Part shown: piece by piece, positions 1 through 11,440 of the stretch
How positions within the stretch are numbered: the first letter of the stretch is position 1
Layout of the letters: each line of letters opens with the position of its first letter
NCBI GenBank assembly: GCA_024138025.1
Contig: JAMXBD010002492.1
Span: 124,001-188,000 of the forward strand
Reading direction: 5' to 3'
Source of the DNA: Combretum micranthum
Taxonomy: Eukaryota > Streptophyta > Magnoliopsida > Myrtales > Combretaceae
DNA: 64,000 nt
Made by a program: the position numbers and the translations under genes
Notes under the pieces: generated by a model
What the model was told of the DNA's origin: nothing
The model's database searches: none
What the model saw: only the letters and a program-made list of their open reading frames with translations

Positions 1-681
1 GATAGGTTTAGGGTTAGTATCCAAAAATCAATTTTTACAAAATTAAAAATTTTGAATAAACTTAAAGTGACAAGATTTCAAGTTTCTAAAATTAATCAAC
101 AAACTAAAGTTTTCATCAATCCTAAAGAACTACGTATTATTTGATCCTAAATAATAGGTACGTAGGCACCTAACAAGCAACTTAACAAAATATATTATGG
201 AGTTGATGTGATATTGTAAATGTTGTTATTTTTGTATTGCAATTATTAATTACATGTAAATTAATTTCCTTCTTTGTAAAATTTAATAAAAATGAATAAT
301 TTGTAAATCTTGATGAAACTGGTGGACTCTTTTTGTAAATATCATATAGAAATTCAAATTAGGATATAATAGGAAGTAATATATAATTTGAAACTTAAAA
401 AGTGGTAACTACTTAGGTTTTAATAGGATAACCCTCAGACTCATGAATTTTTTATAGTTGTTTAAGCAAAAAAATAAAAAACTTTTTTAGATCAGTAGCA
501 AAATTACGATCAACCTATCAATTGGTCATAATTTATTTTTTCTCAGCTTTAGTCGGGTGGCGACTCAATTTTTTTTTTTTTAATTAGAAGTTTCCTTTAA
601 TTCTTAATCAATGATTTATGTTAAATAGGTTAGGATTTAACGTAAATTGGATTAAAAGAAATTGAATCAGAAATCAAAATA
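1..681. other. AT-rich intergenic stretch, no gene seen
   Basis: No open frame of note and no recognisable repeat boundary. It is AT-rich with a poly-T run near 570-581 beside a short GC-richer patch (about 553-568). It ends where the family-A LTR terminus TGAAATATCC begins at 682. It is probably decayed repeat DNA; nothing further can be supported. Confidence 0.5.
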
Positions 682-1352
682 TGAAATATCCTAACCTTAT
701 GTGCATGCTTTGAATTTCGTTTTTGTGTGTATGAATATATATTGATTGATTAAATTATTTATGAAATTGTATTAGATATTTAGTTAATAACATATGATGT
801 GTTGGCATGATTTACTAATTGTGTTGTATTTCATATGTGTTAATATGATCTAGAGTTGCATTGTAATGTTTGTTAGTGTAAATTAAGCTCAAGTTATTAA
901 ACAAATCAACCCAAACCATGCAGATTTATTTTGTGAAGCCCAAATACCTAATCAAGCCCAAATCAAAGCCTTTACTTTTCCTAAGACAGATGCCTCAAAA
1001 GTTAAGACAAAATTTCATGATAATTATCTAAATAACTTTGCAAAACACAAAGTGAAAAAAAAAAAGAAAAAAAAAAGCCAAAACCGATAGCCCCACTAAC
1101 AAAGGCCAACCCAGATTTTCTTCTCAAAATTTCACAAATAATCAATCCAAAGTGCATAACAAGACTTTAATACCAAGTTAAAGCTTCGTAAGGTAAAGCT
1201 TTGCATGTTTGTGTGATCTTTTATGTATTTGCTTTCTTTATGAACATGAAATCTTTGTTTTAATGTTTCCTATATAATTTGTACGTAGTGTTAGTAATCT
1301 GAGTTAGTTTATAGATTTAATTAGATCCTTGAAGATGTGATAGACAAACCTC
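682..1352 (+). mobile_element. 5' quarter of a family-A (chromovirus) LTR, plus orientation
   Basis: The segment begins with TGAAATATCCTAACC, the same terminus that follows the polypurine tract at 11427-11440, and tracks the LTR at 11441 for about 670 bp (shared landmarks: the AAGCCCAA region, the TGTTTGTGTGATCTTTTATG block, GATCCTTGAAGATGTGA). Homology stops near 1345 and the DNA then reads into the end of another copy of the same LTR in opposite orientation (TGTAAGGACC at 1353). It is therefore a truncated LTR fused to an inverted copy. No polypurine tract precedes it, so the 5' boundary may itself be a rearrangement point. Confidence 0.75.
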
Positions 1353-1729
1353 TGTAAGGACCAACACGACTCATATATAAAGCTAAGCGTGTACAGTCCC
1401 CAGCCACATGTAATCTTGCAGTATTACATGTAAAGCTGTTTTCAAGGAAAGAGTTTATATAAATTGTTTGTCTAACTATGTCATATGAACATTTTTCAAA
1501 AACTACTCATCAAGAGGATTATCATACATAATTTTACAAAGACATACTTTTTTTTTTTTTTTGAATTCATAATAGAAAACCTTATACATATACATATTAT
1601 AAACCAAGGCTTGAGATAAAGCCTTAACAAAATACATAAAACTTTGAAAACATCTTTAAGAAAAGATACATTATCTTTAAAATACTTTTCCTAATCTATT
1701 ACAAAATGGTCATCAATGAGATCGAGTCC

Positions 1730-2491
1730 TTAGTCCTCCTACTCATCCAACAAATCCTCAAAATTAGTCCCATAACCCAATTGAGAATAAAGCTCGTCCT
1801 CATCAACATCTAAAATAGGAAATTATGAGTCAAAGGCCCAGTAAGCAAGTAACACAAGTAAATACAAAGTGACAAGCACAATTAGGCTAAATGTAATGTA
1901 ACAAACAATAGTTTAATTACCTTTAGTTAAGTAAACATATCAGCATTGGAGCATTTGAACGCCGATTTCAATCCAAGGAAGTCTAGTGGTCTTGAGTAAC
2001 AATGGCTACTTACGGAGTTGATATAGCCAGCTCGAATATTCATATCCCCTATATCTAACTGAAAAAGAGAAATTAGCATCCTCTAGGGATCACAACCATT
2101 TTTTATCTTTACTTAACTTAATCCATAATATCACTTAGTGTAATCGGTCCCATAAACGTAAACTAAATCATTTATTTCTTCTTAAGAATAAGTAAACGTT
2201 ATGCCAATACTGTTAGCCCTATCAACTACTCGCTGAGCCACTTATGAGCATCACTGCATCATGATTAGGGTGGCCTAAGCGCCTAACTACCATGTTAACT
2301 TTGTTAATAAGGTTACTGCTCTCTGAACCGGATTCAACGGCACACGCACAAACAATTCAAACACTTTTGTAAGTCATCTTTAATTAAAGTTGATTTGGAA
2401 TATGCTTATCCTAGCATCCAACAACCAAGTTACTATGTACCTGAGATATCTGACAAAAGACTAGGAGGTATACTCAACTGAGAAGAATAAT
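1730..2491 (-). pseudogene. LTR-embedded two-exon small ORF, family A copy 1
   Basis: Minus strand. An acceptor-like tract ending TTATAG at 2492 precedes a 51-nt exon (2491-2441). It ends CTCAG and is followed at once by a donor-like GTACATAG. The 631-nt intron-like span (2440-1810) ends TATTTTAG. The terminal exon runs from 1809 to the TAA at 1732-1730. Reading exon 1 with phase 1 gives a serine-rich open frame of about 16 codons. The terminal exon reads DVDEDELYSQLGYG and then a tail matching the other copies. One codon is broken: the conserved Trp (TGG) is TAG at 1739-1741, so this copy is a pseudogene. No protein family is recognised. The exon structure is inferred from splice-like signals and from the same layout in families B and H. 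Confidence 0.45.
1991..2014 (-). promoter_or_regulatory. Intron hairpin, family A copy 1 (partly decayed)
   Basis: On the minus strand the arms CGTAAGTAGC and GTTACTCAAG pair at eight of ten positions (one G-T) around a 4-nt loop. It lies 181 nt upstream of the terminal acceptor, the same spacing as in the other copies. Function unknown. Confidence 0.45.
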
Positions 2492-2679
2492 CTATAAGAA
2501 AAGAATTCAATTCATATAAAATTAAACATTAATCACAAACAATTCCTAAGCTCTACATTCAATACAAAACTTGAATAAAATTCACATTAAATCATAATTT
2601 GGCATTTACAAACACATATATAATACATTCATTTATTTTAAATTTTGAAAATAAAATTATTTTATTTTATATATGTTTT

Positions 2680-2990
2680 TTTTTTATAGGAAGCACGAGT
2701 AGGTACATGGCTGTGCACTTACTCGTTTTCTTTATACAAGAAATATACCCAAATCATATCGCCGTGTATCACACCATGTTTCACATATACTCAAAACCCT
2801 TCGATGATCAGTGAGAAGCATGGCTTAATAGAAGTAGCTGTGTTCCAATCATGCATCACTTAAAAGCCAATTTCAAAAATCATCTGAGAGAAATATGACG
2901 AGATGGACGTGGTCATGTTCTATCCATGCTATCAAAATCTTCTTCTTTGCTTAATACATAGTGAGAAGCACGGCTAGATACATTCGCTCA
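2680..2990 (-). repeat. Palindromic word array in family-A LTR
   Basis: Several imperfect copies of a unit containing AAGCACGAG or GAAGCACGGCTAG, short palindromic arms and CATGTTC or GTGTTCC-like ends recur at roughly 70-90 bp spacing. This is the counterpart of the clearer array at 12263-12690. It sits upstream of the split small ORF in LTR orientation. Confidence 0.5.
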
Positions 2991-5594
2991 TGTTCCTTCT
3001 ATGTTTCTTTTCAAAAACAGAGCAGTACATTTCAAAACTTAAACATCTAATTTTACTTTCACTAACTTACATACACCCAACCTATACACTTTCAACTCTA
3101 AATATGCATAAACTTCACATTCCCAACTTCAAACAACTTCCCAATCAGCATTTGAATACTTCACAAGCATCACCAACTCATTCATCAACTCAAAACAACT
3201 TCAACACATTCCACAACTTATCTATCACATCTTCAAGGATCTAATTAACTCTATAAACTAACTTAGATTACCAACACTAAATACAACTTATACAGGAAGC
3301 ATTAAAACAAAGATTTCATATTCATAAAGGAAATATATAAAAGATCATATAAACATGCAAAGCTTTACCTTAAGAAGGTTTAACTTGGTTTTAAATTCTT
3401 GTTATGCACTTTGGATTGATTTTTTTTTTCTTTTTGGCCAAAGCACTTTGGATTGATTATTTGTGAAACTTTAAGAAGAAAATATAGGGTTTGCCTTTGT
3501 AGTTACGGTAATTGGTTTTGGTCTTTTTCTTTTTTTTTTTTTTAACTTTGTGTTTTGAAAAGTTATTTAGATAATTATCATGAAATTTTGCCTTGACCTT
3601 TTGTAATTCCCCTAATTTTATAATAACTCGATTATAATAATTATTACAAATATAATATAGAATTATGAAGAACTATAATTAAAAGTTACAAAAATCACTT
3701 CTAATTTTTCACAAATTTAAATTATTAAAGTATGAACAAATAATGATTGATAATAAATTGATCATTATTGTAAAATTCAAAATCAGTTTTCTTAAGTTTA
3801 ATAGTTAGAAAATAAATCATATATTCATTAAAATAATAAAACAATAATTTTTGAATTAATCTTAATATTTTACAACCTTAAAATATCTTTAGAAAATTTA
3901 TAAATACTAATTATTAAAATAAATAAATTCTTAGAACAAGATTCTACGACACGAATTAATAACTCAACAAATAATTGTAGTTGACTTTAAATTTCAATTA
4001 TAATAAAAGACGACTAATTTCTAGAACCCATTAGTTATAAAAGGATAGTTTAAAAATAAATCATTAGAATTATCAAATATGCAAAATAATAAGAAATTGA
4101 TCAATACTAAAGAATCTAAACCTTAATTAAGTATTTGAATTATACTAAATATTGGTTGGAAAATTCTAAGTCTATAGAGAATAAAATCCTAATTTAACAA
4201 TTGTAACTCGAAAGTATTTATAACTATTAAAATCAATAGAATAGTAAATATAAAATAGATAATAAACACAAGACCAAATAAAACTCTAGAATAAACCTAT
4301 GAGTAATAATAAACTCATTTATAACTTAAAAACCCGAATAGAAGATTTTTTGACCTTAATAGATACAAAACACAAGATTTTGTATCTTGAGCAAATAACT
4401 CAAGATATAATTAAAAGTAACCGTAAAATTCAAACCCGATAAAAGAAACATCTTTATAGAACATATTGATCATCAAATGATAACTAAAGTATGGACCGCT
4501 AATATTATAAATGTGCGATAGAAACAAAAACAGATCCATATCTAATATTCTAGAATTCAAAAAAATATTTGCATCGCACCATTATTTTAGTTAGGAAATT
4601 CTAAACCTATAGGAACCAAAATCCTAATTTAGCTTACCGAACCAAGAAAATCTTAATTGTGTAAAGTTTAAACTCAAATGTAATCTAGAAAATTTGTAGA
4701 AACTTTATATGAAATTTTAGAGATAGAACGCTCAAATAATTGACATATTTTTTCCCGTTTAACTTAATAAACTAACCCAAAGCTAAGATAAATAATTAAC
4801 TAAATAATATTATAATATTTTTCCCTTCTTTTTCGGTGCAATTTGGCAAGGAATTTACGGTTGAGATTTCATGGATTTGCCCCTTCTGAAAACTTCATAT
4901 AATTTGCTCCAATTATATACATTGAAGTCAAACATCTCAACAACCAAAGCTAATCAAATTTGGCCATATGGATAGCTCAATTAATGCATTAAGAAATCAT
5001 GCAAGACAAATAAATTTTTCATGGAGAAATTAGTTCTCCTCTTTGCTAGAAATGATGAAACAGCTTCCTTCATTTGCTATATTTATATCTCTTAATGAAC
5101 AGCAAACCAAACCGTTCACATACCCTAAAACAAGCAACACAAAACATACCAAACCAATTCAAAACAACAACATAAATCAACTTAAAACACACAAACTCAT
5201 CTTCATAAACAATTCTATCAAGACATCAATCAAGCTTAGGAAACAAGAAACAAAGATAAGTTAAATTCATTTTTAGCTAGTAATCACACAAAACATTGGT
5301 TTAACTAATGTTATACTAATCTTAGGATCGGGTCAGACCAAGGGAAAAAGTATAGCATCATCCCATCAGCTCAAACAAGGTAAATTCACTTCGAACCATA
5401 GTTATATTTATTACATATATAGAAACAATGAAGAATTATGTGTAGAATGATTTTTAGATGATATATATAGAGATATATCACGTTTAATGCTTTATGAAGC
5501 ATGTAAAAACACTTAGAAGTAGTTTAAACACAAGTATAATACATATATAATATAAGAAAATTGAATTTAGAATCAGAGAAAAATGGAGAAGACA

Positions 5595-5890
5595 ATGAAC
5601 AGTGCCAACACTGGCCATACGCTGGCGGCATACGTAGATAGGCCGGCGGTGTTGAGTTAGCGTACACTGGAACAGAAGTTACGTAATTTTTGAAAACACG
5701 CAAAATTGAACGAACTCTAGCAGCGTAAATTTATACAACAACGGCATACCTATATAAACTGGTGGCCTTGAGCCAACGTTCAATGAACGAAGAGTTACGT
5801 AAAATTTTACACGAACACCAACATCTGGAGTTCAATGCTAGCAGTGTTGGAGCCGCTGTACATGTAAAATTTCTCCTGGAACGAATATGT
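5595..5890 (+). repeat. GC-rich palindromic word array in LTR H
   Basis: Repeated words such as GCTGGCGGCATACG, GGCCGGCGGTGTTG, GTTACGTAA and GCAGTGTTGG stand out from AT-rich surroundings. Related CGCCGGCGGCGTTG words appear in LTR B (17700-18120). Units are imperfect palindromes of about 50-80 bp. Confidence 0.55.
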
Positions 5891-5902
5891 TCGTATGAAA
5901 CA

Positions 5903-5950
<48 letters not shown>
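5903..5950. repeat. (AAT)n microsatellite
   Basis: About 16 uninterrupted AAT triplets. It generates spurious poly-Asn and poly-Ile frames on the two strands. Confidence 0.97.
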
Positions 5951-5951
<1 letters not shown>

Positions 5952-6849
5952 GAAGGTAGAAATATTATAAATAAATAAATATAAATAAATTTTAAGACTA
6001 ACAAGCTTAAATATGTGTTAAGTGCTATATTGTAATAACCATTTACCTCTAAAAGACATTTTAGCTAATTAAAAATAATTAGATTATGATAATTGTCTAA
6101 TAATTATTTTATATAGATAAATATATAAGAATGAAAAATTGGACTTAGTTAAAATTATAAATAATGTGATTTCCATAAATAACAAATAATAACATAAAAT
6201 AAAATCAAGAAAAACATGATGAAACTAAATGTTAGAAAATAAGTATCAGTTACCATAAGGTAGTCAAACTAAAGAATGATATAAAATAATAAACGATGGT
6301 AATAATAAAATCCTAATTCATTAAAGACAAACTCTATAATTAAACGATAAAAAAAATAAAATTTAATTTTAGTAGATAATTGATATACCTTTTAACTTTA
6401 GGAAACTATGAATATGTTAAGAAAAATAATTAAAGAATTAAAATGTAGCTATATAAATAGAAATTTCAATTAACACAAGATAGATAAGGTTGACAAACAA
6501 AGAAAATAATAAAATCCATTGTCAACACGGACACTAACGAAAGAGGAACCTAAGTAAATTTAGAATAAAGAAAACACCTTAAATAAAATATAAATATCAA
6601 TTAAAATCAAGAAAAGCAAAATGAAAATAAATAATAGATAATAAATATCAATTACCTTAAGGAAGATTTCTCTTATATAAATATAAATTTTACAACTTTA
6701 TTAGATAAATATAATTTATAATAAATTAAAAACCCTGACTAAATAACTAAAAATATATTAGAACTAATAATTAGGATATGAAAGAATACCGTCAATACCA
6801 TTATGTAAATAACCATATAGTGATAGATACCTATTATCTTATTTTATAG

Positions 6850-7761
6850 GAAAAATAGAACGATTCTTGGACTTCCAATCATGACAATTTAGCGAGGACA
6901 ACAGGTGAGTAGCTTTGACTTTATCATATTGTTTGTGCTTGTAGTATAGCTGCACTTATAAGAATATATTCAATTGATATGCATGAGGGATTGGAAATAG
7001 TGCATGATGTTTGGTGTATGCTTGATTGCTAAAATTATCCTATTATAATTGATAATTCTAATGTATGATAATTATTGTATGAAGCATGTCGATATTGTTT
7101 GTAAATTGTATTATCACCTTAAACTTGACTAAAAACTACTGGTACCATAAATGAAAATGGACATGCATTGCATCAATTGCATATACTCCATTAAAAAGGA
7201 GTGATAATCCCGCTCGTATTAGCATTTTGGTTCTCTGGTAACACGTTTGGTTTTTCTAGATGTAAATTTCCTAATTCTTCTAGGAGCAACTTTGTTCTGT
7301 TTTGTTCCGTAGGAACTACACTGGTATCGAAGAAACACTGCTCGTGGTATCGACATGAAATGACTAATACTTAATGGTATTTCTTCATTCTAAGGATAAG
7401 AGTGAAATGTTTTAAAATAATTTATGAGATTTAAGGTATTGATTTTTCCTTGGTTCTCTGATTCTCCTGACACGGTATATCACTCTTCATGGCTTCCTTC
7501 CAACTCCGATGAGAGAGTATAAATCTACATCCTGTTTGAATTATGGATATCCAAACTTGTACTTGTACATATGATTGATTATTGCATGACATATGCTTGT
7601 TAATTAAACTTATTTGTTATTACTTGATGTGTGTTCTAGTCAGATTATCTCACTAAGCCCATGGTTCACTCACACTCTAATAGTTTTTGTGCAGGATTAA
7701 TATTAGCTGGGATTGGGATAAGAACGTATGAAGAGAGCTTCTTCAACAGACTTTACTGAAT
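6850..7761 (+). other. Splice-like exon pair in LTR H
   Basis: An acceptor-like tract ending TTTTATAG (to 6849) is followed by a 55-nt segment (6850-6904) and a textbook donor, ACAG then GTGAGT at 6905. About 790 nt later a second acceptor (TTTTTGTGCAG, ending 7694) opens a terminal segment that reads in phase 1 for about 22 codons to a TGA at about 7759-7761. The order and sizes match the split small ORF of LTR families A and B, but the peptide is not obviously similar. In the same phase the 55-nt segment has a TAG near its start. Either this copy is decayed or only the RNA layout is shared. Confidence 0.35.
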
Positions 7762-8072
7762 ATAGAAATATAGGTTATGTTAAACTAAGAATGCAAATTA
7801 GTTGAATTGTATAAATAATTGAAATTTGTATGTTGTAAGCTTGAAACCACATTTTCAATATTTGGTAGGGGATATCAATTCTCTGCGATCCTAACAGATT
7901 ATGGAAAATCAAACCTATAATGAGTTTAGATAAAGATATATATAATGTAAATAAATAAGATAGAGTCTTGTAATCTTCAACTTGCAAGATAGTTCTCATA
8001 TTATAGGTGCACACATGGTATGATAGCTTTAGGGTAATCCTACTAGGCCCCCTTTTGAGGCATGACACTTTT

Positions 8073-8385
8073 GAGGCAGCTATCTTAGGAAAGGTAAAGG
8101 CTTCGACTTGGATTAGGTGTCTGGGCTTCACAAAATCTGCCTAGTTTAGGTTTGATTTTGTTTAAATACTTGAGCTTAATTTGTACTAACAAACATTACA
8201 ATGCAACTCTAAATCATGTTAACACATTCTAATATGCAATACAATAAAATAATTAAATCATGCTAACACATCATATTTTATTAACTAAATATCTAATACA
8301 ATTCCATATATAATCAATCAATCAATATATATTCATACACACACAAATGAAATTCAAAGTATTCATAGAAGGTTAGAATATTTCA
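8073..8385 (-). mobile_element. Family-A LTR, minus orientation, proximal 310 bp
   Basis: On the minus strand the LTR begins at 8385 with TGAAATATTC directly after the polypurine tract and runs to the solo-LTR H insertion. It completes the LTR fragment at 1353-3601. Confidence 0.8.
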
Positions 8386-8402
8386 CTTTTCCCTCCTTTA
8401 AG
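8386..8402 (-). other. Polypurine tract of minus chromovirus
   Basis: The minus strand reads CTTAAAGGAGGGAAAAG immediately before the LTR start TGAAA. It is near-identical to the tract at 11427-11440, as expected for plus-strand priming next to a 3' LTR. Confidence 0.85.
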
Positions 8403-10340
8403 AAATTTTATCCTCGAAACTTACCTCATTCACTGTTCAAACAGCTCTGGATACTTCTGTCTTGTAAAACTCTCTATCTCCCAAGTGGCTTCCCTTTTTG
8501 ACTGACCACTCCATAATACTTTTACAAAGGGAATAGTCTTCTTTCTCAAAACCTTGTCCATTCACCCAAAATTTTGATAGATTTCTCAACTATAGTTAGA
8601 TTAGGCTGAATCTCTGGTTGATTAGCATTGATGATAGTATTTAGATCCGATACACATTTCCTTAATTGTGATATGTGAAAGACATTGTGTACATCTAACA
8701 AATTTGGGGCAAAGCTTATTTGTAAGCCAATGGTCCAATTCTTTCCATTATTTCAAATAGACCTATATGTCTCATATTCAACTTTCCTTTAACACCAAAT
8801 CTAAATACTCCTTTAGTCGGATATACCTGAAGAATACATGATCGCCACTTTCAAACTCAAGAGATCTTCATCTTGTATTTGCATAACTTTTATACCTATC
8901 CTGAGCTGCTTTATCCTTCGTTTAACAATCTAGATTTTATCAATGGCTTATTGTACTAAATTTGGGTTGATCAATGCTCTTTCACCTACGTCACCTAGTG
9001 TAGAAGAGATCTACACTTTCTTCATATAGAGCTTCATAATTAGCCATTTGTATGGTTGCTTGATAACTGTTGTTGCACGCAAACTCAACCAAAGGCAAAC
9101 GGTCATCGCATCACCCTCCAAAATCTAATGCAAATGCTCTTAACATATCTTCTAGGATTTATATAGTTTTTTTCTGACATTCCGTCTGTTTGTGGATGAA
9201 AGACAGTAATAAATTGAAGACGGTTACCTAATGATTCATACAAGCTTTTCCAGAATCGATTGAAAAATCTTGAATCTCTATTAAACACAATCGATATTGG
9301 TATGCCATGTAACCTTACTATCTCTTTGATGTAGATTTATGCCATTTTCTCCGGTGGACATCTAACTCTCAAAGAAATAAAATGTGTGGATTTCTTCAAT
9401 CTATCAACTATTACCAATACCACTTCATGTTTAGCTAATGTTCTTGGCAAAGCAGACACAAAATCCATAGTTACATTCTCCAATTTTTACTCTGGTATTG
9501 GTAATGGTTGCAGTTCAGCTCTGGCTCTTTGATGTTCAATTCTTATTTATTGAATGTCAAGCACTTTGACAAAACGATATACTTTGAACTTTTGTGATTC
9601 ATGTATATCATGCATTTCTCGCCAAAAAGATAATGTCTCTATAGCTTTAGGGCCATAACTATTGCTACCAATTCTAGATCATGTATAGGATAGTTCTTTT
9701 CATGTGGTTTTAGCTATCTTGATTCGTAGGCGATAACTTTACCGTCTTACATAAGAACACATCCTATATCTTGAATCAAAGCATTAATATAGATCACAAA
9801 CTCTTTCTCATTAACTGGCAAGGCTAGCACTGGAGCCGATGCTAAGCATTCCTTCAATTCTTGAAATCTTCTTTCACATTTTTCGTCCTACACAAACGTA
9901 AAATGTTTTTGTGTCAATTTCATTAATGGAGATGCAATTTTCAAAAATCCTTCAACATACCTTCTATAGTAGCGCACCAATCCTATGAAACTTCCCACTT
10001 TTGTAACATTTGTCGGTCTTTGCCATTCTATACAACTTTAACTTTGTCTGGATCAACTGACCTTCCATCCTTTGATGTCACATGCCCCAAGCAAGCTACC
10101 TATTTAAGCCAGAACTTGCACTTACTAAATTTTGTATATAACTTCTTTTCCCTAAGTCTTTATAGTACTAATTTCAAATGTTCCTCATGTTCTTTCGATC
10201 TCGAGAATATATGAGGATGTCGTCAATGAATACTATGACAATCAAATCTAAATAATTCTTAAACACTCAATTCATAAAGTCCATAAAATCAGCTAGAGCA
10301 TTCGTTAAACCTGAATGACATAACTAGAAATTCAAAGTGT
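8400..10340 (-). pseudogene. pol: Chromovirus pol remnant: RT, RNase H, integrase, chromodomain (minus)
   Basis: Translated in pieces on the minus strand with many stops and shifts. About 10340-9990 gives the reverse transcriptase palm and thumb (YEFLVM, then FSKCKFWL and a LGH motif). About 9960-9550 is RNase H (FVIYINAL..., HEKNYPIHDLELVAIV). About 9487-8700 is the integrase core (MDFVS, then FNRDSRFFNRFWKSLYESLG and FHPQTDG at 9288-9170). Near 8540-8430 is a C-terminal chromodomain-like stretch (TIPFVKV, EATWE). RT, RNase H, integrase and chromodomain in this order is the Tekay/Del chromovirus layout. The RNase H end joins the integrase core directly, so the zinc-binding N-terminus of integrase is missing. 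Protease and gag are absent. Its 3' LTR lies at 8385 and below. Confidence 0.85.
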
Positions 10341-11424
10341 AGAAATGGGATAATGTAACTATGGATTTTGTGTCTACTTTGCCAAGAACATTAGCTAAAC
10401 ATGAAGTTGTATGGGTAATAGTTGATAGATTGATGAAATCTGCACATTTTATTCTTTTGAGAGTTGGATGTTCATCAAGAAAATAGCACAAATCTACATT
10501 AAAGAAATAGTGAGGCTACATGGCATATCAGTATCGATTGTGTTTGATAGAGATTTAAGGCTTGTCAATCGATTTTGGAAAAGTTTACATGAGTCATTGG
10601 GTACTTGCCTTTAGTTTAGTATTGCCTATCATCCACAAACAGATAAACAGTCGAAAAGAACCATTCAAGTTCTGGAAGATATTTTAAGAGCATGTGCATT
10701 AGATTTTGAAGGATGATGCGATAACCATTTGCCTTTGGTTGAGTTTGCATACAATAGTAGTTATCAAGCAACCATACAAATGGCTCTTTATGAAGCTCTG
10801 TGTGGAAGAAAGTGTATATCTACTCTATATTAAGATGAAGTGGGTGAAAAAGCTTTGATTGACCCAAATTTAGTATAACAAGCTATTGATAAAAATCCAT
10901 ATTGTTAAACAAAGGATGAAAGCAACTCAGGATAGGTATATAAATGATTCAGATACAAGATGAAGATCTCTTGAGTTTGAAAGTGGCGATCACGTATTCC
11001 TTAGGGTATCTTTGACTAAAGGATTATTCAGATTTGGTGTTAAAGGAAAGTTGAGTTCAAGATACATAGGTCCATGTGAAATATTAGAAAGAATTGGACC
11101 ATTGGCTTATAGATTAGCTTTGCTTCCAAATTTATCAGATATACACAACATCTTTCATATATCACAGTTAAAGAAATGTGTATCGGATGCAAATACTATC
11201 ATTAATGCTAATCAACCAGAGATTTAGCTTAATTTGACTATAGTTGAGAACCTATTAGAATTCTGGACCAAATGAATAAGGTTTTAAAAACGATCCCTTT
11301 GTAAAAGTTCAATGGAATGGTCAGTCAGAAAAGGAAGCCACTTGGGAAACAGAGAGTTATATAAGATAGTAGTATATAGAGCTATTTAGGCAGTAAATGA
11401 AACAATTTTCGAGGATAAAACTTC
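10341..11424 (+). pseudogene. pol: Chromovirus integrase and chromodomain remnant (plus)
   Basis: The plus strand starts abruptly at the integrase core (ATGTAACTATGGATTTTGTG, the NVTMDFV motif). It continues through FDRDLRLVNRFWKSLHESLG, HPQTD, FAYNSSYQA and MALYEALCGRK. The integrase C-terminal domain (KGLFRFGVKGKLSSRYIGPC, 11012-11227) follows, then a chromodomain (KVQWNGQSEKEATWETE, about 11300-11365). Stops and shifts are frequent. It is homologous to 9487-8400 in inverted orientation, giving arms of about 1.1 kb around an 853-bp spacer. The polypurine tract and 3' LTR follow directly, so this is the true 3' end of a second copy. The rest of pol is missing at the 10340/10341 junction. Confidence 0.85.
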
Positions 11425-11426
11425 TT

Positions 11427-11440
11427 AAAGGAGGGAAGAG
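11427..11440 (+). other. Polypurine tract, plus chromovirus
   Basis: AAAGGAGGGAAGAG directly precedes TGAAATATCC. It defines the 5' end of the family-A LTR. Confidence 0.9.

Larger units (their letters stand above)
1353..3601 (-). mobile_element. Family-A LTR, minus orientation, distal part (split by solo LTR H)
   Basis: Read on the minus strand this is the family-A LTR from about offset 310 to its end GGTCCTTACA at 1353. The missing first 310 bp lie at 8073-8385, on the far side of a 4.5-kb insertion (3602-8067), so the two pieces are one LTR. It is the 3' LTR of the minus-strand chromovirus whose pol lies at 8400-10340. It contains a word array (about 2680-2990), the split small ORF (1730-2491) and the hairpin at 1991-2014. 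About 350 bp at 3230-3601 is inverted relative to 1000-1352, giving a local inverted repeat. Confidence 0.8.
3602..8067 (+). mobile_element. Solo LTR, family H (Tekay/Del-like ends)
   Basis: This 4.47-kb block interrupts the family-A minus LTR exactly where its two halves would join. It starts TGTAATTCC and ends GGCATGACA. The host pentamer CTTTT lies on both sides (3598-3602 and 8068-8072; the first T of the element is shared with the duplication). TGTAAT...TGACA ends are typical of Tekay/Del-type plant LTRs. There is no coding capacity and no internal region, so it is read as a solo LTR; two nested LTRs (a TGTAATAACC start at about 6031) is the alternative. Inside are a GC-rich palindromic word array (5595-5890), an AAT microsatellite and a splice-like exon pair (6850-7761). 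Confidence 0.65.

Noticed and set aside
6031..8067. A separate 2-kb LTR starting TGTAATAACC at 6031
   Set aside because: No duplication fits that start (TATAT against CTTTT), whereas the 3602 start does. Kept only as an alternative.
7775..8131. 118-codon minus-strand ORF
   Set aside because: It spans the boundary between solo LTR H and the family-A LTR (8067/8073), so it is a chance fusion of two repeat ends.
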